A stretch of 21,728 bases of DNA, taken from the NCBI GenBank assembly GCA_002394525.1, contig DGUF01000038.1, positions 1-21,728 on the forward strand, written 5' to 3'. Each line of letters starts with the position of its first letter. Position 1 is the first letter of the stretch. Shown here one piece after another: positions 7,685 to 14,748 of the stretch. Source of the stretch: Lachnospiraceae bacterium UBA4317. Lineage in GTDB: Bacteria > Bacillota_A > Clostridia > Lachnospirales > Lachnospiraceae. Under the pieces are notes generated by a model. It had not been told where the DNA came from, searched no databases, and worked only from the letters and a program-made list of their open reading frames with translations. The position numbers were made by a program, and so were the translations under genes.

Positions 7685-9504
7685 TCGAGGATCCTTTCCC
7701 GCAGGGAGGCGCGCTCCAGCGCATCCTGCAGCAGGCTGCACATGATCGAGAAATGATTGACATACCAGGTGCGGAGCTGTTCCTGTTCCGCCTTTTCAAT
7801 GGTGACAAGGACCTTCATCTCCACCCGGTTTCCCTGGGGCTGCAGCACTCTGGAAAAACGGACCATGGAGGCGTACATGGGAGCGCCTTCCAGGAACTGA
7901 ATGTTCTTCCAGGTTCCGCCCTTCTCCACGACCTCCATCATTTCCGGAAAGCGGGCCAGGCTGATCTCATGGCGCACGGCGTTTTCCCGGCAGAAGGACA
8001 TAAGGTCGGCATTGCGCCCCCGCATGTCGATCTGGTACATGGAGACCGTCCCGTTGTCCAGCACCTGGCGGAAGACCTTTACCGCCTCCACAAATACAGC
8101 CTCCGGCGTTCTCTGGGACATCCTCCGGACAGCCTCATAGATCCTGCCGTAGCTCTGCTCCTCGCTCAGGATCTGGGCCCGCAGTTCTTTTTTGTCCTTG
8201 ACGCAGGTCTGATAGGCCTCGTTGAGGAAGAGATACTTGTTGCGGATCAGTTCATTTTCGGCCTGTACGGACCGGACCTTCTGATGATATTTCTGATGGG
8301 TATAACCGCTGATGACGCCCGCGGTCAGATAAAATACAAAGGGGATCCAGTTCTCCACATTGTAGAAAATGAGCAGGCCCGAGATGCCGATCTCACTGTA
8401 GCGGACCAGGAGCATGATGCATTCCAGAGCCGACGCGATCGTTCCCGCCGCCAGTCCGTGCATCATCCCCATCAGGATCACATACAGGAGGCGGACATCC
8501 ACGACCTTGAAATAAACGGAATCGGACGTGATCCCGGCCAGAAATTCCGCCAGGACAAACATGACCGCGATATCCAGCACGGCTCCCGCGAACATCCCCA
8601 CCCGGGGCAGGCAGCCGGAAAGCTTCTCCCGCAGGGGGGCTGAGGCGGAGGACCTGTCCAGAAGCCTGGTGTACTGGGCGGCCAGGTCCATCCCCCAGTC
8701 CATGGAGGCGGGGAGCCGGTACATGTCCGAGAGCCTGCCGTCACACTTTTTCGAGTCCGGAACGGGCAGACGGAAGATCGCCGCGCCGCGGGAATCGGCA
8801 TCCGCGCTCTTTTCGGCCAGAAACTCAATGCGGGCATCCGGGCGGACAGACAGAAGGACCTCCCGGAAATTCTCCAGGGTCCCGTTCTCATCCGAGGCCG
8901 TATAGACGCCGGGGCGGAACCAGGTCTCGGAGGTCATTCTGGAAAGAACGGCGCATAGCTCGCGCACCGGCAGGACGCAGACAGGGGTCGATCCCCTCCC
9001 CTCCAGGACGATCACGCGCTTCTTGCGCATCTCCGCGAAAATGGTGCTGATCCTGCTGCCCGGAGTGTCAGTCCCGGACAGAAGGGGCAGGAAGACAACG
9101 GCTATGTCCACGCCCTTCCCGTCTCTGCCGTCGGCGGACCAGCGTCTGATCAGCTGGCGGTAGTCCGTGGAATCCCGGCTCTCGGTCAGAATGACCAGGC
9201 GGGGAACCCCGAACTCGGAACACAGACGCAGGATCACCTCGAGGCCGGCCGTCTCGTCGGCGGCCTTTCCCCCGTCCGCGCAGCTGCTGACATGCCAGAC
9301 AGTCCGGATCCGGCTGACCTCAAAGATCTTCCGGAAGTCTCCCTCCAGGGGGGTCGCCGAAAAAACCCGGATGTTTTCCGCAAGCTCCGACCTGTCCTCT
9401 CCCCGCGTTTTGTCCGCCGCGAAGACCTGATAGGTCCTGCTAAGATTTTCAAGCGCCTCCTTGGAAAACAGGCGCGTCTTTCCAGTCAAAAGGATCGTAT
9501 CCAT
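7681..9504 (-). CDS. pelD: PelD variant: degenerate SDR domain, membrane helices, coiled coil and GAF, no GGDEF
   Basis: A 607-residue protein in the pelD position. Residues 1-275 resemble an NAD-dependent epimerase/SDR fold (ILLTGKT start, HVSSCAD strand, VVFLP and GVYTASDENGT later). However, the Gly-rich loop is replaced by TGKTRLFSK, and Y115 is followed by RQLI, so the Y-x3-K catalytic pair is absent. Residues about 302-400 hold about four membrane helices like canonical PelD. Residues 403-450 are a charged coiled coil, and about 450-600 form one GAF-like domain. The protein ends there, leaving no room for the degenerate GGDEF domain that binds c-di-GMP in P. aeruginosa and B. cereus PelD. 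The ATG at 9504 has only a weak AGGA upstream. An SDR-TM-GAF architecture may exist in other Gram-positive pel loci, which I cannot check here. Confidence 0.82.
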   Translation of the reverse strand: MDTILLTGKTRLFSKEALENLSRTYQVFAADKTRGEDRSELAENIRVFSATPLEGDFRKIFEVSRIRTVWHVSSCADGGKAADETAGLEVILRLCSEFGVPRLVILTESRDSTDYRQLIRRWSADGRDGKGVDIAVVFLPLLSGTDTPGSRISTIFAEMRKKRVIVLEGRGSTPVCVLPVRELCAVLSRMTSETWFRPGVYTASDENGTLENFREVLLSVRPDARIEFLAEKSADADSRGAAIFRLPVPDSKKCDGRLSDMYRLPASMDWGMDLAAQYTRLLDRSSASAPLREKLSGCLPRVGMFAGAVLDIAVMFVLAEFLAGITSDSVYFKVVDVRLLYVILMGMMHGLAAGTIASALECIMLLVRYSEIGISGLLIFYNVENWIPFVFYLTAGVISGYTHQKYHQKVRSVQAENELIRNKYLFLNEAYQTCVKDKKELRAQILSEEQSYGRIYEAVRRMSQRTPEAVFVEAVKVFRQVLDNGTVSMYQIDMRGRNADLMSFCRENAVRHEISLARFPEMMEVVEKGGTWKNIQFLEGAPMYASMVRFSRVLQPQGNRVEMKVLVTIEKAEQEQLRTWYVNHFSIMCSLLQDALERASLRERILE

Positions 9505-9809
9505 CGCTATATCCTGTATATGAGTAAATGGGGGCTTTTCCCCGTTTTTCGTTGCGGCCTCCGCCCTCCTTCAGGCGCGGATGCAGATACCGGCTGTCAG
9601 CCGGACCCGGATCTGCCGGTGTCGTTACTGTTCACCGATAACAATGCTTCGCATGGTCAATGCGCTTATACAATACGAAGCATTGTTGACGCTTGAACGC
9701 CGTTCAACCCGGGGTTTGTGCGAGGAGAACAAAGCTTCGCCTTGTCGCGCAAAACACCCGTATTTCAGGTGGGGCTGAACAGTACCCCGTTTCCCCTGTC
9801 ACCGGCTTT
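9505..9809. repeat. 305-base gap with a nested palindromic element of about 190 bases (MITE/REP-like or structured RNA)
   Basis: The gap between the GH114 gene and pelD contains nested inverted repeats. GCCGGTG (9615-9621) pairs with CACCGGC (9800-9806). TACTGTTCA (9626-9634) pairs with TGAACAGTA (9776-9784). AACAATGCTTCG (9640-9651) pairs with CGAAGCATTGTT (9676-9687). TTGAACGCCGTTCAA (9693-9707) is a hairpin, and TTTGTGCG near 9715-9722 can pair with CGCGCAAA near 9747-9754 using one G-U. A further perfect hairpin CCGGCT-GTC-AGCCGG lies at 9590-9604. No coding frame in it looks real. The nested terminal inverted repeats suggest a non-autonomous mobile element. A structured RNA element is the alternative. 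Only one full copy is present in the window. Confidence 0.7.
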
Positions 9810-10742
9810 TCAACTGTCGGAAGGAACCAGATTCACATGGGCTGAAATGTAATAGCGGAAGCCATTGCGCCGGCAGTACTTCCGGATCTCTTCCTCCAGC
9901 TCCCCGTCCGTTGTATATTCCAGTAAAAAGACATCCAGCCCTGCCTTTTTGCAGGTCTTGAGATAATCCGTGTAATATTTTCTCTCCTCTTTGGAGTGGG
10001 CGCCGAATTTGTCATGATCGTAATCTTTGATCATGCTGAAGACCGTCTCCTGGTTCACGCCCCGGATCAGGTCCTGGTCCCCTTCTTCGATCAGTCTGGT
10101 TACGAATTCATCCGCACCATTGATCAGGACCGGCAGGTCCTGGTCCTGGTAGCTGCCCAGGATATCGGCCAGGGACTCATAGGCATCCTCGGCCAGGTCC
10201 CGGTATTTTCTCTTTTCGGACAGGTGGGAATAGACGTCCAGATTGTCGAGAAAGAGGCCATCTACGGCGGGGTCCTTGGCCAGGATCCTCTCTGTCAGGT
10301 CCTGTGTCACGAAATCCTGCCATTCCAGTTCCGTCACGTCCACCCAGTACTCGTCGGGCCAGTTGTCATACCGGTCCAGACAGTAACCCTTATAATCTCT
10401 GTAGTAATCCCTCGATTTCTCAAGAGAGCCGACATTCAGATAGGAGTAGACCGTGTGGCCGGCGGAATGCAGCTGGGCCAGCTGCTCCGCGCGGAGCTCC
10501 TGGGCATCGATGACCACGAGGTCATATCCCTCGAACTGGTCGATCCTGAAGGACGAGGCATCCACGCCCACAAAGACCCCGTAGCTTTCTTCCGAGGTAT
10601 CCTCCGTTATCTCCTCACTGCCGGATCCTTCTTCAGATTCTTCTCTGCCGGGCCCCTCTTCCCGGGCCCTGCAGCCGCCGGCACAGAGGATGACCAGCAA
10701 CAGCAGGAGCGCCGTCACGCCCGCAAACCCTTTTTTAATCAT
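9810..10742 (-). CDS. pelA(H): Lipoprotein GH114-type endo-alpha-1,4-polygalactosaminidase (Pel hydrolase)
   Basis: The product is 310 residues from the ATG at 10742, whose first codons overlap the trmD stop by eight bases (ATGATTAA). A farther upstream ATG (10781) would place charged residues before the signal peptide, so 10742 is preferred. The signal peptide ends in a lipobox with Cys24 (AGGC), followed by an acidic linker (about 25-50), so it should be a surface lipoprotein. The catalytic barrel shows YSYLNVGS (99-106), DGLFLDNLDVY with D166, and FLLEYT near the C-terminus, as in GH114/TM1410-like polygalactosaminidases and the hydrolase domain of PelA. It likely cleaves GalN/GalNAc-containing Pel, trimming polymer or releasing biofilm. 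SD-like AAAGGA lies about 12-16 bases upstream. Confidence 0.85.
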   Translation of the reverse strand: MIKKGFAGVTALLLLLVILCAGGCRAREEGPGREESEEGSGSEEITEDTSEESYGVFVGVDASSFRIDQFEGYDLVVIDAQELRAEQLAQLHSAGHTVYSYLNVGSLEKSRDYYRDYKGYCLDRYDNWPDEYWVDVTELEWQDFVTQDLTERILAKDPAVDGLFLDNLDVYSHLSEKRKYRDLAEDAYESLADILGSYQDQDLPVLINGADEFVTRLIEEGDQDLIRGVNQETVFSMIKDYDHDKFGAHSKEERKYYTDYLKTCKKAGLDVFLLEYTTDGELEEEIRKYCRRNGFRYYISAHVNLVPSDS

Positions 10743-11535
10743 CCACCGACTCTCTTTCCTTTCTTCTGCGCCGTTCTTCAATCCGTCTCTCTCTTTCGAT
10801 CCTCTTTCTCCTCTTCTCCATCACATCGGGGTGGTCGCGGACAAACTGCTCATAGAGGTCCGGTCTCCGCTCCTTTGTGAGGGCCAGGGACTGGTCCAGC
10901 CGCCATTCCTCCACACGGGCGTGGTCTCCCGACAGGAGGACCCCCGGAACCTCCCGCCCCCTCCACACGGAGGGCCTTGAATACTGGGGATATTCCAGGA
11001 GCCCGCTCATAAAGGAATCCGTCTCGGCGGACTCCGAGTTTCCCAGGACCCCCGGGATCATCCTGGACACCGCGTCGATGATCATCATGGCGGGAAGCTC
11101 TCCCCCCGTCAGGACAAAATCGCCGATCGAGACCTCCTCCGCCCCGATCTCCTCGAGGGCTCTGGCATCGATTCCCTCGTAGTGGCCGCACAAAAGGATC
11201 AGCTCCTCCTCCCCGGCAAGTTCCACTGCCATCTTCTGGTCAAAGGTCCTGCCCTGGGGGGCCATATAGAGGACTCTGGCGGGATGCCCGGTCCGCTCTG
11301 TGATCTTTTTCTGCACATCCGCCCAGCAGTCATAGACCGGCTGGGCCTGCATGAGCATACCGGCGCCGCCGCCATAAGTATAGTCGTCCACCCTCTTGTG
11401 CCTGTTGCAGGTATAGGTCCGGATGTCGACCGCATCGACCGTCAAAAGACCCTTCTGCGCCGCTCTCCCCAGGATGCTGCCGGCCAGAGCCGCGCTGACC
11501 ATCTCCGGAAAAAGGGTTAGTACATGAAAAATCAT
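10735..11535 (-). CDS. trmD: tRNA (guanine-37-N1)-methyltransferase
   Basis: A 266-residue SPOUT methyltransferase that makes m1G37 in tRNAs to prevent +1 frameshifting. Signature motifs are DDYTYGGGAGM (50-60), LLCGHYEGID (114-123), and the trefoil-knot segment EEVSIGDFVLTGGELP (134-149). The catalytic Asp is D173 in SAETDSF. The last about 25 residues are a strongly charged Arg/Glu-rich tail, slightly longer than the roughly 245-255 residues common in the family. The ATG at 11535 is preceded by AAGAGG and lies 15 bases after the rimM stop. The last eight bases overlap the GH114 gene, tying that gene's translation to trmD. rplS, its usual downstream partner, is displaced. Confidence 0.97.
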   Translation of the reverse strand: MIFHVLTLFPEMVSAALAGSILGRAAQKGLLTVDAVDIRTYTCNRHKRVDDYTYGGGAGMLMQAQPVYDCWADVQKKITERTGHPARVLYMAPQGRTFDQKMAVELAGEEELILLCGHYEGIDARALEEIGAEEVSIGDFVLTGGELPAMMIIDAVSRMIPGVLGNSESAETDSFMSGLLEYPQYSRPSVWRGREVPGVLLSGDHARVEEWRLDQSLALTKERRPDLYEQFVRDHPDVMEKRRKRIERERRIEERRRRKERESVDD

Positions 11536-11550
11536 CTGCCCGGCCTCTTC

Positions 11551-12063
11551 TTATAAGTCTTCCAGCCCGGGCATGACATAGACCGTCATATAGCCCTCCT
11601 CAGGCTGCACATCCAGTATACAGTCACGAATAGCAGGGAGCAGCAGATCCTTCTGCCCCTCCCTGGCGACTGAATAAACATCATTTGAACCGGTCTCGAT
11701 GACTTCTCTGAGACGGCCGATCTCTCTTCCATCCCGCGTGCGCACGGACAGACCGATGAGGTCCGCCACATAGTACTGGCCATCCTCCAGCGGGATGGCA
11801 TCCTCGCGGTCGATCAGGAGCGCGCAGCCTCTCAGCCTTTCCACATCCTCGATGCGGTCCAGGCCTTCAAATCCCAGAATGACAAATTTCTTGAAAAACT
11901 TGACACTCCGTATTGTCAGCCTCCGCTCCCCTCCCGGGCCATCGAGGATCACCTGCTCCAGGTCCAGAAAGCGGGAGGGGTCATCCGTCGTGGGAAAGAC
12001 CTTGACCTCGCCTCTCAGACCATGGGAGGATGTGATCACGCCAACCTGGAAACGTTCTGTCAA
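11551..12063 (-). CDS. rimM: Ribosome maturation factor RimM
   Basis: The protein of about 170 residues has the N-terminal RimM beta-barrel (RFQVGVITSSHGLRGEVKV) followed by a PRC-barrel domain (YYVADLIGLSV, ending near EGYMTVYVMPGLEDL). RimM binds S19 in the 30S head and assists 16S processing. No ATG is available. Two TTG codons occur at 12069 and 12063. GGAGG directly abuts the first but lies six bases before the second, so TTG at 12063 (protein starting MTERFQVG) is chosen. It lies downstream of an intrinsic terminator and just before trmD, its normal partner. Confidence 0.94.
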   Translation of the reverse strand: MTERFQVGVITSSHGLRGEVKVFPTTDDPSRFLDLEQVILDGPGGERRLTIRSVKFFKKFVILGFEGLDRIEDVERLRGCALLIDREDAIPLEDGQYYVADLIGLSVRTRDGREIGRLREVIETGSNDVYSVAREGQKDLLLPAIRDCILDVQPEEGYMTVYVMPGLEDL

Positions 12064-12130
12064 ATCCAACCTCCATTATTAGGTAACTATCCTGCGGGGT
12101 GCTGAACAGATACCATAAAAGTAACAAAAA

Positions 12131-12146
12131 GCGGCGTTTCCGCCGC
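12131..12146 (-). terminator. Intrinsic terminator after khpA
   Basis: On the minus strand, GCGGCG-GAAA-CGCCGC forms a six-pair GC stem capped by a stable GNRA-type loop. It is followed at once by TTTTTGTTACTTTT. It begins 20 bases downstream of the khpA stop. This is a textbook Rho-independent terminator, although the U-run is interrupted, so some readthrough into rimM is possible. It splits the usual ffh-to-rplS gene cluster into two transcription units. Confidence 0.85.
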
Positions 12147-12165
12147 CATTTTGTTTCAGCCATTT

Positions 12166-12393
12166 TCAATCGATGTCTACATCGATCCGATAATCCTCCT
12201 GGGATGAGGCAGCCTTGACGACAGACCTGATGGCTCTGGCGATCCTGCCCTGCCGGCCGATCACCTTCCCCATGTCCGAAGGCGCCACATGCAGCTGAAC
12301 CCGGATGTTCCTGCCCTCTTTTTTCTCGGTCACGACGACCTCGTCCGGATTATCGACAAGGGCCTTCGCGATCACTTCAACCAATTCTTTCAT
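12166..12393 (-). CDS. khpA: KH-domain RNA-binding protein KhpA (YlqC family)
   Basis: A protein of 75 residues consisting of a single KH domain with the GxxG-type loop in VIGRQGRIARAIRSVV. It begins MKELVEVIAKALVDNPDEV, the standard family opening. ATG at 12393 is preferred over an in-frame TTG two codons upstream because AAGGA lies at the right distance. KhpA partners with KhpB/EloR in Gram-positives and affects cell elongation and RNA regulation. Its location between rpsP and rimM is the standard Firmicutes arrangement. The terminator directly downstream closes this unit. Confidence 0.93.
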   Translation of the reverse strand: MKELVEVIAKALVDNPDEVVVTEKKEGRNIRVQLHVAPSDMGKVIGRQGRIARAIRSVVKAASSQEDYRIDVDID

Positions 12394-12422
12394 AGACAAT
12401 CCTTCCGGTCATCAGAAACAGA

Positions 12423-12665
12423 TTATTTGATTCCTGCCTGCTTGAACAGCTTCTTGACAACAGTTGTGGGCTGCGCGCCGTTACTGAGCCACTTCTTTGC
12501 TGCTTCTACATCGATATCGACTGTACCGGGATCGGTGTTGGGATTGTAGTGTCCGATGGTGTCGATCGCCCTGCCATCCCTGGGAGTGGACGCGTCAGCG
12601 ACGACGATCCTGTAAAGCGGAACCTTCTTCTCACCGATTCTAGTAAGTCTGATTTTTACTGCCAT
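12423..12665 (-). CDS. rpsP: Ribosomal protein S16
   Basis: An 80-residue protein beginning [20 protein letters not shown], with [12 protein letters not shown] and the [13 protein letters not shown] segment, all diagnostic for bacterial S16. S16 is an early 30S assembly protein bound to 16S helices 15 and 17. The ATG has AGGAGG about eight bases upstream. A small hairpin ACGCC/GGCGT sits just before the SD. It is encoded between ffh and khpA as expected. Confidence 0.98.
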   Translation of the reverse strand: MAVKIRLTRIGEKKVPLYRIVVADASTPRDGRAIDTIGHYNPNTDPGTVDIDVEAAKKWLSNGAQPTTVVKKLFKQAGIK

Positions 12666-12854
12666 TGTTTTTTCCTCCTCTTTCTGACGCCTGTTTCCGG
12701 CGTTTTCTCTGATGATTTTTTCGTTTTTTTAATATTCTTTCTATCTTAAATCCGGTACCGCGTCAGGTCCTGCCCGCCGCTGCTGCCGGAACAGATTTCC
12801 TCACTGTACACGACCCATCGGAAAGAGTGTACATTGTTCCTGTTCCTGAAAGTC
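12666..12854 (-). other. ffh-rpsP intergenic region with inverted repeat TGTACAC/GTGTACA
   Basis: This 189-base gap contains a perfect seven-base inverted repeat, TGTACAC at 12805-12811 and GTGTACA at 12827-12833, 22 bases downstream of the ffh stop. No U-run follows, so it is not a normal terminator. Further along the minus strand an A-rich stretch (TAAGATAGAAAGAATATTAAA) could hold a weak promoter: CTGACG with TAGAAA at 17-base spacing. A five-pair ACGCC/GGCGT hairpin precedes the rpsP SD. The gap is long for this cluster and may allow rpsP-khpA to be expressed apart from ffh. Confidence 0.4.
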
Positions 12855-14246
12855 TCAGAAGGGGAATCCTCCCCGCCGGCCGCCCATGCCGCCGAACATG
12901 CCGCCCAGGGGATTCCTGCCCCTGCGCCGGCCGCCGCCCATGCCGCCGACCTGCTTCATCATTTTCTGCATCTGGGTGAACTGTTTGATAAAGCGGTTGA
13001 CCGTGGCGATGTCACAGCCGGAACCCCTGGCGATCCTGAATTTGCGCTGGGGGTTCAGGAGTTTGGGATTGGCCCGCTCCTGGGGCGTCATGCTCAGGAT
13101 GATGGCCTCCGTCTGCCGGAGCTGCTTTTCATCGATCGCGCCCTCCAGCATGTCCTTGCTCATGCCCAGGCCGGGCAGCATGGACAGGATGCTGGACATT
13201 CCGCCCATCTTGCGCATCTGCTTCATGCTCTCCAGGTAATCGTTGAAATCAAACTTGCCCTTGCGGACACGGCCTGCCATGTCCCGGTTCTTCTCCTCAT
13301 CCTCCTTGTCCAGGGCCTCCTGGGCCTTGTCGATGAGGGTCAGGACATCTCCCATGCCCAGGATCCTGCCCGCCATGCGGTCGGGATAGAACTGCTCGAG
13401 GTCGGAGAGCTTTTCGCCCATACCCACATAGAGGATGGGCCTGCCGGTGACCGCCTTGATCGAGAGAGCTGCACCGCCTCTGGTATCGCCGTCCATCTTG
13501 GTCAGGATCACGCCGTCGACGCCCACCTTCTCATCGAAGGTCTTGGCGACATTGACCGCCTCCTGGCCTGTCATGGCGTCCACGACCAGGACTGTCTGGT
13601 GGACCGTCACGGCCTCCTTGATATCCGAGAGCTCCTGCATCATGGCATCGTCGATCTGCAGTCGTCCGGCCGTATCCAGGATGATCACGTTTTCACCCTT
13701 TTCGCGGGCATAGGCCATGGCCGCTTTGGCGATCGCCGCCGGCCTGCTGCCGTCCTCCATGGCGAAGACATCGACCCCCTGCTTTTCCCCGTTGACCTGG
13801 AGCTGCCGGATGGCGGCCGGCCTGTAGATATCCAGGGCCACCAGCAGGGGCTTCCTGCCTCTGGACTTGAACTTTCCGGCCAGCTTGGCCGCGGTCGTCG
13901 TTTTACCGGCGCCCTGAAGGCCGGCCATCATAATCACGGTCGGCATGCCTCCGGGCTGGAGCTGGATCTCCGTCATATCGGAGCCCATGAGGTCCGTCAT
14001 CTCTTCGTTGACGATCTTGACGACCATCTGGCCCGGATTGAGTCCGCTCATCACATCGGCGCCGATCGCCCTCTCCTGGACGGAAGAGACGAAATTCTTG
14101 ACGACCTTGAAGTTGACGTCCGCCTCCAAGAGGGCCATTTTGACCTCCCGCATGGCCGATTTGACATCCGCCTCGGTCAGCCTTCCCTTGCCGCTCAGAT
14201 TCCGAAAGACCTGATTCAGTTTGTCAGTAAGACTCTCAAACGCCAT
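12855..14246 (-). CDS. ffh: Signal recognition particle GTPase Ffh (SRP54)
   Basis: A 463-residue protein with the N domain (1-85), the G domain with GLQGAGKTTT (109-118), DTAGRLQID (191-199) and TKMDGDTRGG (249-258), and the Met-rich M domain (about 300-435) containing RGSGCDIATVNRFIKQF, which binds SRP RNA. The C-terminus is a Gly/Met/Arg-rich tail (435-463). With SRP RNA it delivers nascent membrane proteins to FtsY. The ATG at 14246 lies three bases after the ylxM stop with only a weak GGGGTGA upstream, which fits translational coupling to ylxM. Confidence 0.98.
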   Translation of the reverse strand: MAFESLTDKLNQVFRNLSGKGRLTEADVKSAMREVKMALLEADVNFKVVKNFVSSVQERAIGADVMSGLNPGQMVVKIVNEEMTDLMGSDMTEIQLQPGGMPTVIMMAGLQGAGKTTTAAKLAGKFKSRGRKPLLVALDIYRPAAIRQLQVNGEKQGVDVFAMEDGSRPAAIAKAAMAYAREKGENVIILDTAGRLQIDDAMMQELSDIKEAVTVHQTVLVVDAMTGQEAVNVAKTFDEKVGVDGVILTKMDGDTRGGAALSIKAVTGRPILYVGMGEKLSDLEQFYPDRMAGRILGMGDVLTLIDKAQEALDKEDEEKNRDMAGRVRKGKFDFNDYLESMKQMRKMGGMSSILSMLPGLGMSKDMLEGAIDEKQLRQTEAIILSMTPQERANPKLLNPQRKFRIARGSGCDIATVNRFIKQFTQMQKMMKQVGGMGGGRRRGRNPLGGMFGGMGGRRGGFPF

Positions 14247-14249
14247 GGG

Positions 14250-14591
14250 TCACCCCAGATCCTTTCTGATCCTGTCCGCGATCCCGCGGACCTCTTCGGC
14301 AAGCTCCTCCCTGGTCCCGGCGGACTCAGCCGCCTCCGTGAGCAGATCGGCCGCCTCCCGGATACTCCTGAAGCGCCGGATCATCCCGAGCCTTGCCTCA
14401 TACCTCTGCATGAGCGCTGTCGTGCGGCGGACAAGATCATGCACAGCCTGCCTGCTGATCCCCTCGCTCTCGGCGATCTCATTAAAGGACAGATTCTCGT
14501 AGACAGCCTGCTCATAAATTTTCTGCTGATGCGCTGTGAGGAGCTGTCCGTAAAAGTCATACAGCAGTCCCTGCTCCACTATTTTTTCCAT
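14250..14591 (-). CDS. ylxM: YlxM family HTH protein associated with SRP
   Basis: A 113-residue helical protein with a sigma-70 region 4-like helix-turn-helix (SFNEIAESEGISRQAVHDLVRRT, about residues 35-57). This is the UPF0122/YlxM (p13) family, always found just before ffh in Firmicutes and reported to influence SRP/Ffh function. The ATG at 14591 is preceded by AAGGAG with an 11-base spacer. It is the first gene after a near-consensus promoter, with a leader of about 100 nucleotides. Confidence 0.93.
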   Translation of the reverse strand: MEKIVEQGLLYDFYGQLLTAHQQKIYEQAVYENLSFNEIAESEGISRQAVHDLVRRTTALMQRYEARLGMIRRFRSIREAADLLTEAAESAGTREELAEEVRGIADRIRKDLG

Positions 14592-14699
14592 AGCTTCACA
14601 GACTCCTTGTTACAGTTCAGACCGTCTCAACCGCGAGGTGTTTCTGCGCGGTCCACAGCGCAAAAGCCCGAGTTGAACTCCTTTTTTTCATACCCGCCT

Positions 14700-14728
14700 A
14701 TCATACATGCCAATCCGATACCTGTCAA
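14700..14728 (-). promoter_or_regulatory. Near-consensus sigma-A promoter for ylxM-ffh
   Basis: On the minus strand a perfect TTGACA (14728-14723) is separated by 17 bases from TATGAT (14705-14700), which matches five of six -10 positions. The predicted start is near 14693, about 100 bases before ylxM. The -35 box lies inside a small inverted repeat (GTCAAG/CTTGAC at 14724-14743), which could be an operator. This is the clearest promoter in the window. Confidence 0.88.
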
Positions 14729-14743
14729 GCAAAAAATCTTGAC
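14724..14743. promoter_or_regulatory. Inverted repeat overlapping the ylxM promoter -35
   Basis: GTCAAGC-AAAAAA-TCTTGAC reads as six-base arms GTCAAG and CTTGAC around an eight-base A/T-rich centre. One arm lies inside the -35 hexamer and the other just upstream, six bases after the stop of the GH25-like gene. It could act as an operator or as a weak transcript end for the upstream gene, since the loop contains a T6 run in the minus-strand transcript. Function is unproven. Confidence 0.35.
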
Positions 14744-14748
14744 TTATA

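Noticed and set aside
8003..8014. R-x-x-D motif (RNAD, residues 497-500) in PelD as a c-di-GMP I-site
   Set aside because: It falls in the GAF-like region, not in a GGDEF domain, and a four-residue match is expected by chance.
9530..9549. Plus-strand terminator-like GGGG-CTTTT-CCCC followed by GTTTTTC
   Set aside because: The stem is only four pairs and no plus-strand gene precedes it. In the minus direction it lies in the pelD leader without a U-run.
9505..9809. c-di-GMP riboswitch upstream of pelD
   Set aside because: The palindromic structure here shows none of the GEMM riboswitch core sequence I know. The arms look like element termini.
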